NCBI RefSeq assembly: GCF_003601975.1 | Contig: NZ_QZWZ01000010.1 | Coordinates: forward strand, 155,239 to 219,238 | Direction: 5' to 3' | From: Mesorhizobium waimense | GTDB lineage: Bacteria > Pseudomonadota > Alphaproteobacteria > Rhizobiales > Rhizobiaceae | Length of the DNA: 64,000 bases | Part shown: positions 1-9,349 of the stretch, in pieces | How positions within the stretch are numbered: the first letter of the stretch is position 1 | Layout: the number at the start of each line of letters is the position of its first letter | Program-made: the position numbers and the translations under genes | Notes under the pieces: model-generated | Databases searched by the model: none | What the model was told of the DNA's origin: nothing | Seen by the model: only the letters and a program-made list of their open reading frames with translations

Positions 1-771
1 ATCCTCAATGAATCGCTGTCGCCGGAAGAAATGAGTGCCATCATGGGCGACAAGAAATTCGAGGTGGCGCCGGAGCGGCCGCAGCCGATCTGGCCCGATC
101 TGGAGAAGCTCGAGCCGGCGCGGCTCGGCACCTTCCTCGCCTGCGAGCACGCACAGACCGCGGCCATGGTGCTGTCGAAGCTTGCCCCGCAAGCGGCGGC
201 GAACGTACTGCTGACGATGGCAAAGCCGATGCGCGGCGGGATCATCAAGCGCATGGTGACGATGGCGACCATTCCGGATGCGGCCGCGAAGATCGTCGAA
301 AGCCAATTGCGCTCGAGCTTGCTGTCGCAAGCTGCGACCAAGGATATTTCGGCAGGCCAGGCGCGGGTCGCCAGCGTGCTCAACGAAATGGACAAGCCGC
401 AGCTCGAAGAGGTCATGCAGGATCTGGAGGAGGCTGGCACGCCCGATTTGGATGGCGTCAGGTCGCGGCTGTTCGCCTTCGACGACCTGCCGTTGCTGAC
501 CCAGAAGGCACGGGTGCTTCTGTTCGACGGGCTGTCGACGGAGCTAGTCACGCTGGCACTGCGCGGCGCGCCGCCAGCGCTGACCGAATCTGTGCTGTCG
601 GCAATCGGCGCACGCTCGCGGCGCATGATCGAAGCCGAACTCGGGCAGGGCTCGGAAGGCATCGCCCTTGCCGATATCATGGCGGCCCGCAAGACGATTG
701 CGGTGGCGACGATCCGGCTGTCGCGCGAGGGGGCTTTCGAGCTGCCCGCGACGCAGAACGCTGCAGCCTGA
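1..771 (+). CDS. fliG: Flagellar motor switch protein FliG (5' end outside window)
   Basis: C-terminal part of FliG, the rotor protein that couples stator ions to torque and takes part in rotation switching. The reading frame is open from the first base, so the gene starts before the window; about 256 codons are present, against roughly 340 for the whole protein. Near residue 50 of the visible part is EHAQTAAMVLSKL, the rhizobial version of the FliG EHPQT segment, followed by the helical middle and C-terminal armadillo-like domains. It lies 24 bases upstream of flhB in the same direction, an order also found in Sinorhizobium. The 5' truncation is only the window edge. Confidence 0.93.
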   Translation: MLNESLSPEEMSAIMGDKKFEVAPERPQPIWPDLEKLEPARLGTFLACEHAQTAAMVLSKLAPQAAANVLLTMAKPMRGGIIKRMVTMATIPDAAAKIVESQLRSSLLSQAATKDISAGQARVASVLNEMDKPQLEEVMQDLEEAGTPDLDGVRSRLFAFDDLPLLTQKARVLLFDGLSTELVTLALRGAPPALTESVLSAIGARSRRMIEAELGQGSEGIALADIMAARKTIAVATIRLSREGAFELPATQNAAA

Positions 772-795
772 TGACAACGAGTGGGCTAGTCCAAG

Positions 796-1878
796 ATGGC
801 TGAGGCGGCCGACAAGGACTCGAAAACCGAGGAAGCCACAGAAAAGAAGATCCGAGACACAATCGAACAGGGCAAGCTGCCCCATTCGCGCGAGACCGCC
901 CTCTTCACGTCCTTCGTCGCCATACTGGTGTTTACCGTCTTCTACGCCAAGGACGCCATCGTCGACCTTGGTATGTTCCTGTCGATGTTCCTGGAGAAGC
1001 CGGAAGCCTGGCCGATGGACACCGAGACCGATGTCATCGCGCTCTACAAGACCGTCATGATCGAGATCGGCCGCGCTGTCGTCAGCCTGCTGGTGCTGCT
1101 GGTGGTGGCCGGCGTCGGCGCTTCGGTGTTCCAGAACATGCCGCAATTCGTCGGCGAGCGGGTCAGGCCGCAACTGTCGCGCATTTCGGTCACCAAGGGC
1201 TGGAGCCGGCTGTTCGGCGTGCAGGGCTTCGTCGAGTTCCTGAAATCGCTGGGCAAGCTCGGCTTTGCCGTCGTCGTGCTCTTCTTCACGCTGTCGGAGG
1301 ACCACCGCAAGCTGCTCGCCGGGATGATCACCAACCCGGTCGCCTTCGGCCTTGTCATCCGGGGCATCGCCGTCGACATCCTGGTGGCGATCATCTTCGT
1401 CATGGGACTGATTGCGACGGTCGACCTGGTCTGGTCACGCTTCCACTGGAAACAGGACCTGCGCATGAGCAAGCAGGAGGTCAAGGACGAGATGAAGCAG
1501 GCGGAAGGCGATCCGATCGTCAAGTCGCGGCTCAGATCGCTGGCGCGCGACCGCGCACGCAAGCGGATGATGACGGCGGTGCCGCGCGCGACGCTGATCA
1601 TTGCCAACCCGACCCATTTCTCGATCGCGCTGAAATACGTCCGCGACGAGGATGCGGCGCCGCTGGTGCTGGCCAAGGGCCAGGATCTGGTGGCGCTCAA
1701 GATCCGCGAGATCGCCAGGGAGAACAATATCCCGATCTTCGAGGACGTTGCGCTTGCCCGCTCCATGTACAAGCAAGTTTCGGTTGATAGCGTGATCCCG
1801 TCGCAATTCTATCAGGCCGTCGCCGAGCTGGTGCGGATCGTCTACTCGAAAAAGGCAGAGCGCAGACTGACCTCATGA
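796..1878 (+). CDS. flhB: Flagellar biosynthesis protein FlhB
   Basis: Inner-membrane component of the flagellar type III export gate that switches substrate specificity from rod/hook to filament proteins. The 360 residues match the usual length. The N-terminal half has four hydrophobic segments (about residues 30-55, 85-115, 140-165 and 180-215). The cytoplasmic half carries the self-cleavage motif NPTH at residues 271-274. The start is the ATG after fliG; the ribosome binding site is weak, so translation may depend on coupling to fliG. The stop overlaps the next start (ATGA). Identification is secure. Confidence 0.97.
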   Translation: MAEAADKDSKTEEATEKKIRDTIEQGKLPHSRETALFTSFVAILVFTVFYAKDAIVDLGMFLSMFLEKPEAWPMDTETDVIALYKTVMIEIGRAVVSLLVLLVVAGVGASVFQNMPQFVGERVRPQLSRISVTKGWSRLFGVQGFVEFLKSLGKLGFAVVVLFFTLSEDHRKLLAGMITNPVAFGLVIRGIAVDILVAIIFVMGLIATVDLVWSRFHWKQDLRMSKQEVKDEMKQAEGDPIVKSRLRSLARDRARKRMMTAVPRATLIIANPTHFSIALKYVRDEDAAPLVLAKGQDLVALKIREIARENNIPIFEDVALARSMYKQVSVDSVIPSQFYQAVAELVRIVYSKKAERRLTS

Positions 1879-2309
1879 ACCGGCAACCTTACGCAAAATC
1901 CCGCGAGATCATCGTCGCCAGCGCCATCGAGCAGGTGATCGCCGAGCTCCGGCTGATCGATGTCGCCGACTACATCGCCTTCATCCGGCTGGAACATTTC
2001 GCCTGCCTGTCGGACCTGGTGGATTCGGCGGCCGAGCTGTTCTTCATGGCCGGCACGCTCAGGCTCGGCCATGGCGGCGAGGCCCATGTCGACTGGAGCG
2101 GCAGTCCGCGCATCGTGCTGGATCTGGAGCTCAGGCCGCCCGGCGTCACCGTCTATTTCCAGCTGACGCTGAGCGAAGACAAGTCTTCGGTGGCGGTCAA
2201 TTACGTGTCGTTCGAAAAGCCTGGCGAAAACCCCGAGCACAACACCGCCTTGCTGGAAGCGGTGATCGACCAGGCACGCATCCGCAGGACCGAGCCGCTC
2301 GCCTTCTAA
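1875..2309 (+). CDS. Conserved small protein of the rhizobial flagellar cluster
   Basis: A 144-residue soluble protein with no motif I recognise. There is no signal peptide or membrane segment; the sequence alternates helix- and strand-prone stretches. Its ATG overlaps the flhB stop by four bases (ATGA), so it is almost certainly translated together with flhB. In Sinorhizobium meliloti an unnamed gene sits in the same place between flhB and visR, which suggests a conserved accessory role in motility. No biochemical function can be proposed from the sequence. It is followed by a 123-base convergent gap before visR. Confidence 0.8.
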   Translation: MNRQPYAKSREIIVASAIEQVIAELRLIDVADYIAFIRLEHFACLSDLVDSAAELFFMAGTLRLGHGGEAHVDWSGSPRIVLDLELRPPGVTVYFQLTLSEDKSSVAVNYVSFEKPGENPEHNTALLEAVIDQARIRRTEPLAF

Positions 2310-2432
2310 AATCAGGCACTTGTTGGTGGGGAGTACATCGCGCCGGGCACGCTTCGTGCGCCCGCGTTTCAGGATGTTCTTGCCGCCGAACCGTCGACCG
2401 CCCTCGGTCATTTCCGATGCGAATTCCCAAGC

Positions 2433-3203
2433 CTATTCGATCAGCCCCAGCCGTAGTGCCTTGGCCACCGCCTGGTTGCGGTTGACGGCGTTGAGCTTCT
2501 GCGTCGACTGGGTCAGGTATTGGTTGGCGGTGTGCACCGACAGCTTCAGCAGCTTTGCGATCTCCTCGCTGGTGTTGCCGTTGGCGGTCAGCTTCAGGCA
2601 TTCGAGCTCGCGCTTGGAGATCGACCGCATCCTGCCGGCGTCGCTCGGGCGCATGCGGGCGACCGCGGCAAACAGCGTGAAGCTGCGCGCATGGATTTCG
2701 TAGAGCGAGTCTTGCGGCAAGACGATTTCCGAGCCCAGGAAAACGACAAGCCCGCACTGGCCGCGATCGGCATGAACGGGGAAGGCAATGCCATTGGTGC
2801 CCGGCGCCAAAGGTGCGGTCCGTTCCGACCAGGCGAGGTCCTTGAAGGTTTCCTGCGAGCTGGCAATGCCGTCGTCGGTCCACCAGCGCGGCGCCGTCGA
2901 AATGCGGGTGTGGCGCACCATGTCCTCGCCATTGGCGCCGGAGATGAATTTGGTCGCTACGGCCGTGCTGGGATAGTCGGAATCGAAGCAGGGGACGAGA
3001 CGTGCCCGCTCGGCCGATGGACTGACGAAGAACAGGCCGAAGGCCGAGGCGTTGATGTCGACGGCGATCCAGCGGCAGCGGCGCACGGCATCCGGAATGG
3101 TAACGGCGTGATGCGTTTCGGAACCGAGCGAGAAGGCACCGAACGGATTGCGCTGCTCGTTGAAAAGGGCTTCGGCCGCTTCCTTGACAAGTGCGTGTTT
3201 CAA
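2433..3203 (-). CDS. visR: LuxR-family flagellar master regulator VisR
   Basis: Second gene of the visNR pair. In S. meliloti VisN and VisR act together as the global regulator at the top of the flagellar, motility and chemotaxis cascade. The C-terminal 65 residues form a LuxR helix-turn-helix (SKRELECLKLTANGNTSEEI, then a recognition helix with SVHTANQYL); the N-terminal part is a probable ligand-sensing domain. I chose a TTG start because the frame upstream of it only shadows visN. The TTG overlaps the visN stop (TTGA) and has AGGAG nine bases upstream. This gives 256 residues, close to the roughly 246 known for VisR. It is convergent with the flhB operon. Confidence 0.88.
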   Translation of the reverse strand: MKHALVKEAAEALFNEQRNPFGAFSLGSETHHAVTIPDAVRRCRWIAVDINASAFGLFFVSPSAERARLVPCFDSDYPSTAVATKFISGANGEDMVRHTRISTAPRWWTDDGIASSQETFKDLAWSERTAPLAPGTNGIAFPVHADRGQCGLVVFLGSEIVLPQDSLYEIHARSFTLFAAVARMRPSDAGRMRSISKRELECLKLTANGNTSEEIAKLLKLSVHTANQYLTQSTQKLNAVNRNQAVAKALRLGLIE

Positions 3204-3976
3204 ATGATGCCGCTCCTGATCGCTGTCGCGATGGCCATCGCGCGGTTGCTGGCCGCGAATTTCTGAATGGCGTGGGTGATGTAGCTGTTGACGGTGTTCG
3301 ACGAGACGCCAAGGATCAGTGCGACCTCGTCCGTTGTCTTGCCCTCGGACACCCAGAACAGGCATTCGCGCTCGCGGTCGGAGAGCGGATCCTGCATGGC
3401 GGCCGCGGCGATCAGCTGCGGGATGGTGGAGAGCGCGTAGCAGCACTTCAACTGAGCCTTCATCAGCGCCGGCTGGTCGATCTTGCCCGGTTCGGCGGCC
3501 GAAAACAGTGCGAACAGACGCTGGCGACCGACGTTCAGCCTGAGCGAGTAGATCTCGGCATGGCCGAGCACGTCAAGAAGGCGGGCCTCCTCGCCAGTGA
3601 GCAGTCCACCAGTGTCAGGGGCACGGGCTGCCACCAGCGCCTGCGGGCGGATGCCGGGCGCCGCGGTCAGCGGGCCCTGGGCGAGGCCGCCAATCAGCCG
3701 TTTGCCGATGAGCTCGATGGCGTCGAAGATCCAGTTGGAGGACACGATGCGCGCGTCGTTGCGGTCCTGGTCGTGGACGATGGCGACCAGCATGTAGCTG
3801 TCGGCGCCGATCTCGGCGGCAAGCTGCATGAAAAAGCTGGTCAGATCGCCGCGAGACGTCAGGCGCAACGGTTCGGATTGGAGAAGCGCGGCGGGACTGC
3901 CCATTTTTATGCTTTGGCCGGAATCGATCCATGTGCCCGGTGCTGGCTTTGCCAGCGGCCGAACCCGAATACGCAT
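3200..3976 (-). CDS. visN: LuxR-family flagellar master regulator VisN
   Basis: First gene of the visNR operon. The C-terminus is a LuxR DNA-binding domain (LSDRERECLFWVSEGKTTDE, then a second helix with SSNTVNSYI). The remainder is an N-terminal domain that is likely to bind a small ligand. Position next to visR and the flagellar genes supports VisN, the partner with which VisR works. The start is uncertain: an ATG at 3976 gives 258 residues, while the ATG at 3904 (MGSPAALL) gives 234 and brackets the usual length from the other side. Neither has a convincing Shine-Dalgarno sequence. Confidence 0.87.
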   Translation of the reverse strand: MRIRVRPLAKPAPGTWIDSGQSIKMGSPAALLQSEPLRLTSRGDLTSFFMQLAAEIGADSYMLVAIVHDQDRNDARIVSSNWIFDAIELIGKRLIGGLAQGPLTAAPGIRPQALVAARAPDTGGLLTGEEARLLDVLGHAEIYSLRLNVGRQRLFALFSAAEPGKIDQPALMKAQLKCCYALSTIPQLIAAAAMQDPLSDRERECLFWVSEGKTTDEVALILGVSSNTVNSYITHAIQKFAASNRAMAIATAIRSGII

Positions 3977-4358
3977 CACTTTGACGAAGACACACTCTGG
4001 GCGCGGTTAGCGCCCAACCAGGCCGAATCCATTCAGGGAACGCGAAGCCGTCCGCGTCTGGTGCCGGACGATGCCGGTACTTGAGACTTTGGGTTGGTCG
4101 CCGCGCCCCCCAAGGACCGGCTGATTCGGGTCTAATCTACCCGCAGATGAATCCGACATCAAACGCGATTTGACAAAATCGAATCCGATGGACTCCGATC
4201 GCGACTCAGCGACCGCTTCATGCAGCGTTCGGCCGGATTTTTCGATGGGAAAAGCAGGAGCCGGCGCGGACCCGCGGTATCGGCGCACGCCTGATTCCGG
4301 TAGGATTCGCGGGAGCGGCAGGATGGGCGTCCACTGCCGGGGACTTAGCGGGGCAACA
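3977..4358. other. Intergenic region between visN and the TMEM43-like gene
   Basis: This 382-base divergent region holds no credible gene. It should carry the promoters of visNR and of the membrane-protein gene. A 7-base perfect inverted repeat (TGGGCGC, 5-base spacer, GCGCCCA) sits at 3998-4016, just upstream of the visN start region. A shorter dyad (CGGGT/ACCCG) lies near 4127-4143. The open frame that runs through 4170-4358 ahead of the TMEM43 gene starts with TTG and reads like noncoding DNA. Confidence 0.5.
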
Positions 4359-5552
4359 ATGAGCGATTCATTTCGGGAAGTGACATCCGTTTCGTGGTTC
4401 GGGCGGATCAAGCGCGCGGTCGGCGGGGTGGTCTTCGGCCTGCTGTTGATCGTGCTGATGGTCATCGGCCTGTTCTGGAACGAGGGCCGCGCCGTGCAGA
4501 CGGCGCGCTCGCTGGCCGAGGGGTCGGGCACCGTCGTCTCCGTCGGGGCCGACAGCGTCGATGCAGGCAATGACGGCAAGCTCGTGCATGTCACCGGACC
4601 GGTTACGGCGGACAGCGGCCTTGCCGATCCGGATTTCGGCATAGCGGCGCAAGGGCTGCGGCTGTCGCGCAGCGTCGAGATGTATCAGTGGAAGGAAGAG
4701 CAGAAGTCGGAGACGACGAAGAAGCTCGGCGGGGGCGAGGAGACAGTGACGACCTACAGCTATTCCAGGGTGTGGGACGACAGTCAGATCGACTCGGCGG
4801 ATTTCAAGAAACCCGACGGCCATCAGAATCCGCCGATGGCGATCCACAGCAAGACCTTCCAGATTCCGGACGGCAAGCTCGGCGCCTTCACGCTCGACAC
4901 GCCGGTGCTCGATCGCATCGAAGGCGACAAGGAATTTTCGCTGTCGTCCAGCCAATCGGCCGCGATCAAGGCTGCCTATAGCGGCACAAAGCCCGTCGGC
5001 ATCGTCGACGGCAGGATCTACCTCGGCGCCGATACGACATCCCCGACGCTGGGCGACTATCGCATCGGCTATGATTTGGCGCCGCTCGGCGTGGTCAGCA
5101 TCGTCGCGCGCCAGAGCGGCAGCCAGTTCGAACCCTACCAGACGGTGGCCGGCGACCAGCTGCTGATGGTCGATATCGGCGACGTGCCGGCGGCAAAGAT
5201 GTTCGCCGACGCGGTCTCCGAAAACACTCTGATCACCTGGCTGCTGCGGGCCGTCGGGCTATTGCTGCTGACGATCGGCTTCGCCCTGCTGCTTGGCCCG
5301 ATTGGCGTCATCCTCGACGTCATTCCATTCCTCGGCAGCATCGCGCGGATGGGAACCGGCATCATTGCCTTCTTTCTAGCGATCCTGGTCGGCACGACGA
5401 CGATCGCCATCGCCTGGTTCTGGTACCGGCCGCTGCTGGCGGTAGGCATTTTGGCGGCAGGCCTCATCGCCGCGGCGGCGGTCTACTATCTCGGCCGGTC
5501 GCGCAGGGCGGCCGCTCCGGCGGCCGCGCCAAGTGTTGGTACTCCGACCTGA
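4359..5552 (+). CDS. TMEM43-family membrane protein
   Basis: A 397-residue membrane protein of the TMEM43/LUMA family, which is better known from animals but occurs in scattered bacteria. The layout is typical: one hydrophobic segment near the N-terminus (about residues 17-40), a soluble region of about 240 residues, then three or four membrane segments (about residues 290-380) and an alanine-rich tail. The conserved family feature FWNEGRAVQTARSLAEG follows the first segment. I start at ATG 4359 (MSDSFREV); an in-frame TTG at 4170 would add 63 residues that do not look like protein. The molecular role in bacteria is unknown, and no neighbour suggests one. Confidence 0.8.
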   Translation: MSDSFREVTSVSWFGRIKRAVGGVVFGLLLIVLMVIGLFWNEGRAVQTARSLAEGSGTVVSVGADSVDAGNDGKLVHVTGPVTADSGLADPDFGIAAQGLRLSRSVEMYQWKEEQKSETTKKLGGGEETVTTYSYSRVWDDSQIDSADFKKPDGHQNPPMAIHSKTFQIPDGKLGAFTLDTPVLDRIEGDKEFSLSSSQSAAIKAAYSGTKPVGIVDGRIYLGADTTSPTLGDYRIGYDLAPLGVVSIVARQSGSQFEPYQTVAGDQLLMVDIGDVPAAKMFADAVSENTLITWLLRAVGLLLLTIGFALLLGPIGVILDVIPFLGSIARMGTGIIAFFLAILVGTTTIAIAWFWYRPLLAVGILAAGLIAAAAVYYLGRSRRAAAPAAAPSVGTPT

Positions 5553-5591
5553 TCGCGAGAGCCGCGCGGGTTTGCCGCCCGGGTCTGGCTG

Positions 5592-6623
<1,032 letters not shown>

Positions 6624-6646
6624 AAAATTCCTCTCGAAGTCCGAAA

Positions 6647-7300
6647 TCAGTCAAGATTGAGATAGGGGCTCACCAAAGCGAGCCACATGGTTTCCACATC
6701 GTCCTCAATGAGGTCGAATGTCCTGCGATCTTTTTTCAACCCCACAAGCCGGCAGACGTGTCCGACCTCCATCATCACCACGCCGAGCCGGCTGGCGACC
6801 TTGTCTTCTAGGGCCGGGTTCACATGCTGCAGCCATGCGGCGTAGAGGGCGATGATCTGGTCGTCATATTCGTTCTGGATCGGCCTGAGGTCGGCGTTGC
6901 CGGAGATAGCCTCGATCACCGGCATCAGGCTGGCGTTGTCGAGATAGAGCCTGGACGTGTCGATGAAGAGCTTGCGTACTTCCTGCCGAAACTCCTCGCG
7001 GTTGGTGGGCGGAGCGACCTTGATGCGCTTCGCGATCACCTCGGGAAACGATGACAGCCAGCGCCTGGCGAGGTCGAGAAGAATGGCTTCCTTGTTGGGA
7101 AAGTATTGGTAGACCGAACCGACCGACAAGCCGGCGCGCCGCGCAATGGCGAGCGTCGTAGGGGTCTTGGTTCCTTGCTCCCGCGTCAAGATCAGCGTCG
7201 CGTCGAGAATCCTGTCGACCAGCTTGCTCGACCGTTGTTGCCGAGGCTGCTTGCGCGGCTCGAGCGCTATCCTGGTTTCGCGGCTGAGACTGCGCTTCAC
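6647..7300 (-). CDS. TetR-family regulator of the amine locus
   Basis: A 217-residue one-component repressor. The N-terminal TetR helix-turn-helix spans about residues 25-70 (ATLILTREQGTKTPTTLAIA, then RAGLSVGSVYQYFPNKEAIL); the C-terminal part is a helical ligand-binding and dimer domain. I use the GTG at 7300 because GAGGA lies about ten bases upstream; the open frame runs further up to 7435 without a good start. It is followed closely by the acetylpolyamine amidohydrolase gene and is divergent from the amidohydrolase/ABC operon, so it probably controls both. The ligand may be the transported amine or amide (inference). Confidence 0.88.
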   Translation of the reverse strand: MKRSLSRETRIALEPRKQPRQQRSSKLVDRILDATLILTREQGTKTPTTLAIARRAGLSVGSVYQYFPNKEAILLDLARRWLSSFPEVIAKRIKVAPPTNREEFRQEVRKLFIDTSRLYLDNASLMPVIEAISGNADLRPIQNEYDDQIIALYAAWLQHVNPALEDKVASRLGVVMMEVGHVCRLVGLKKDRRTFDLIEDDVETMWLALVSPYLNLD

Positions 7301-7361
7301 GGCTCGATATCCTCGTTCCCCGCCCGGTCTCAACACAGGGGCAGGGTGCTGTCCACTATCA

Positions 7362-7448
7362 TTCGAAATTCCGAACGTTGACAAACGCGAATAATTAGTC
7401 GCATTCTTTATCCACGCTGTCTCCAGGGATAACAAGGGGAATTTCGAA
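7362..7448. promoter_or_regulatory. Putative divergent promoter with inverted pair of TetR sites
   Basis: The 11-base motif TTCGAAATTCC occurs at 7362-7372 on the plus strand and again at 7438-7448 on the minus strand. The first copy extends into an imperfect 14-base palindrome (TTCGAAATTCCGAA). Between the copies is TTGACA at 7378-7383, with a weak -10 CATTCT at 7402-7407, facing the amidohydrolase operon. Placement between the TetR gene and its divergent target fits operator sites. Confidence 0.45.
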
Positions 7449-7557
7449 GACAGCGCGCTGGCATCACTTTTGTCCGATGGCGCCGCTCCAGCGGAGTGGC
7501 AAGGTCGTTGGACAGAGCGTCGTCGGTTCAGTCAGCCGTCAAAAGCGCGGAGTCGCG

Positions 7558-9237
7558 ATGTCTGTCACGGGTGCGGGTCATAGTGCTGATCTGATCGTCA
7601 TCAACGGTCGTGTAAAGACCATGGACGATGACAATCCCGCCGCCGAGGCCGTTGCCATCAAGGACGGTACCATCGTCGCCATTGGCAGCCGCGCCTCCAT
7701 CGACGAGCTTAGGGGAACGGCAACCAAGGTCATCGACGCTAAGGGCGGTTCGGTCTTGCCCGGTTTCATCGAAGCCCACATGCATCTGTTCTCCGGTGCG
7801 GCAGAGCTTGCCCATCTGCAGTTATCTGGCGTCCACGGGTTTGAGGCGCTGCAAAGAGCGATCCGCGATTATGCATCAACACAGCCCGACGCGAAGATGC
7901 TGGTCGGACAGGGCGTTGACTATACCGTGCTCGGCGACGAGCGGGTGTCCCGGCATCATCTCGACGCCATCCTGCCCGATCGCCCGTTCTGCATGGCCGC
8001 TCCCGATCATCACACCATGTGGGCCAACACCAAAGCGCTGAAAATGGCCGGTATCCTGCACGGGCGCACACTCGGTCCGGGCAACGAGATCGTCATGGGC
8101 GACGATGACCTTGCCGCCGGCGAATTGCGCGAGGGCGAGGCCTTCGGCCCAGTGCTCGACCTTGCCGGCGAAGGCCGGGTGCGGCTGGGGCTGGCGACCG
8201 GCGGCGAGCCGGACCCGATGCCGACCGCTGCTGAGCGCGCCGCTGACCGTGACATCATGCGGCGCGGGCTTGCCTGGTGCGCGCGCCACGGCATCACCTC
8301 GATTCAGAACATGGATGGCAACCTCTACCAGCTCGAGTTGCTGGCCGAGATCGACGCCGAGGAAGGCCTGCCCTGCCGGGTGCAGATACCGTTCCACTAC
8401 AAGAACTTCATGACCCTCGACATGCTCGACAAGGCGTCTGTCATGGCCGAGCGCTATCATAGCGAATGGCTGTCGTCGGGCATGGTGAAGGTGTTTTACG
8501 ACGGCGTTCTTGATTCATGGACGGCGGTGATGGTCGAGCCCTATGCCGACCGTCCGGACTGGGTGGGCGAGCCGCTTTTCACGCCGCAGCAGTTCATCGA
8601 TCTGGCGGTGGCCGTCGACAAACGTGGGCTGCAGATGGCGGTGCATTCGATCGGCGACGGCGCCGTGCGTGTGGTGCTCGACGGCTACGAGACGGCGCAG
8701 AAGGCAAACGGCAAGCGCGACAGCCGGCATCGCGTCGAACATATCGAGGTCACGACCGAAGCCGATGTGCCGCGTTTTGCCGAGCTTGGCGTCATCGCTT
8801 CGATGCAGCCGCCGCATCCGCCGGGCGCCATGGATTTTCCGCTGGAGCCGACCGTGTCGCGCATCGGGCCGGCCCGCTGGCCGCTAAGTTACGCCTGGCG
8901 GACACTGAAGGATGCCGGTGCGCGGGTCGTCTTCGCCTCCGACTGGCCGGTGTCGCCGATCGATCCGATCCTGGGCATTCAGGCGGCATTGCTGCGCAAA
9001 CCATGGGCAGCAAGCGACCCGGACCAGAGCTTCTCGCTGCATGAATCGCTTGCCGCCTATACGATCGAAGGTGCCTATGCCGAATTCGCCGAACATCGCA
9101 AAGGTGTGCTGAAACCTGGATACCTGGCCGATCTGGTGGTGCTCTCAGCCGATATTGAAACGAGCGCGCCGGAAGTGCTGCATACAGTGCGGCCGGTGAC
9201 GACCATCTGTGGTGGCAAGGTGACCTATCAGGCGTGA
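7558..9237 (+). CDS. YtcJ-type metal-dependent amidohydrolase
   Basis: A 559-residue enzyme of the amidohydrolase superfamily, amidohydrolase_3 (YtcJ/NfdA-like) branch. These hydrolyse amide, formamide or cyclic amide substrates in a metal-bearing TIM barrel. Seen here: the N-terminal beta-sandwich segment DLIVINGRV, the metal-binding HxH in GFIEAHMHLFSG, the later VHSIGDGA and HRVEHIE motifs carrying further histidine ligands, and the C-terminal DWPVSP aspartate motif. The start is the ATG at 7558 (MSVTGAG), preceded by GGAG; upstream in-frame codons look noncoding. It opens the operon that continues with a polyamine-type ABC transporter, so the substrate is probably an amide brought in by that system. 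The exact substrate cannot be read. Confidence 0.85.
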   Translation: MSVTGAGHSADLIVINGRVKTMDDDNPAAEAVAIKDGTIVAIGSRASIDELRGTATKVIDAKGGSVLPGFIEAHMHLFSGAAELAHLQLSGVHGFEALQRAIRDYASTQPDAKMLVGQGVDYTVLGDERVSRHHLDAILPDRPFCMAAPDHHTMWANTKALKMAGILHGRTLGPGNEIVMGDDDLAAGELREGEAFGPVLDLAGEGRVRLGLATGGEPDPMPTAAERAADRDIMRRGLAWCARHGITSIQNMDGNLYQLELLAEIDAEEGLPCRVQIPFHYKNFMTLDMLDKASVMAERYHSEWLSSGMVKVFYDGVLDSWTAVMVEPYADRPDWVGEPLFTPQQFIDLAVAVDKRGLQMAVHSIGDGAVRVVLDGYETAQKANGKRDSRHRVEHIEVTTEADVPRFAELGVIASMQPPHPPGAMDFPLEPTVSRIGPARWPLSYAWRTLKDAGARVVFASDWPVSPIDPILGIQAALLRKPWAASDPDQSFSLHESLAAYTIEGAYAEFAEHRKGVLKPGYLADLVVLSADIETSAPEVLHTVRPVTTICGGKVTYQA

Positions 9238-9349
9238 CGGTGGCATGGAGCTTGCTTTCTGAATCGACATTCAACTGGTTGCCAAGCCCATCGGCATGTG
9301 GTGACAATCGAACAACAACGAGACCTGCCGCCAAGAGCAGGCTTTATCA

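Noticed and set aside
2320..2703. Plus-strand frame of 127 codons across the flhB-operon/visR boundary
   Set aside because: Mostly antisense to the visR helix-turn-helix region; no independent support.
4170..4358. Upstream TTG-started extension of the TMEM43-like gene
   Set aside because: The added 63 residues are Arg/Ser/Gly-rich without structure, and the ATG at 4359 fits the family N-terminus.
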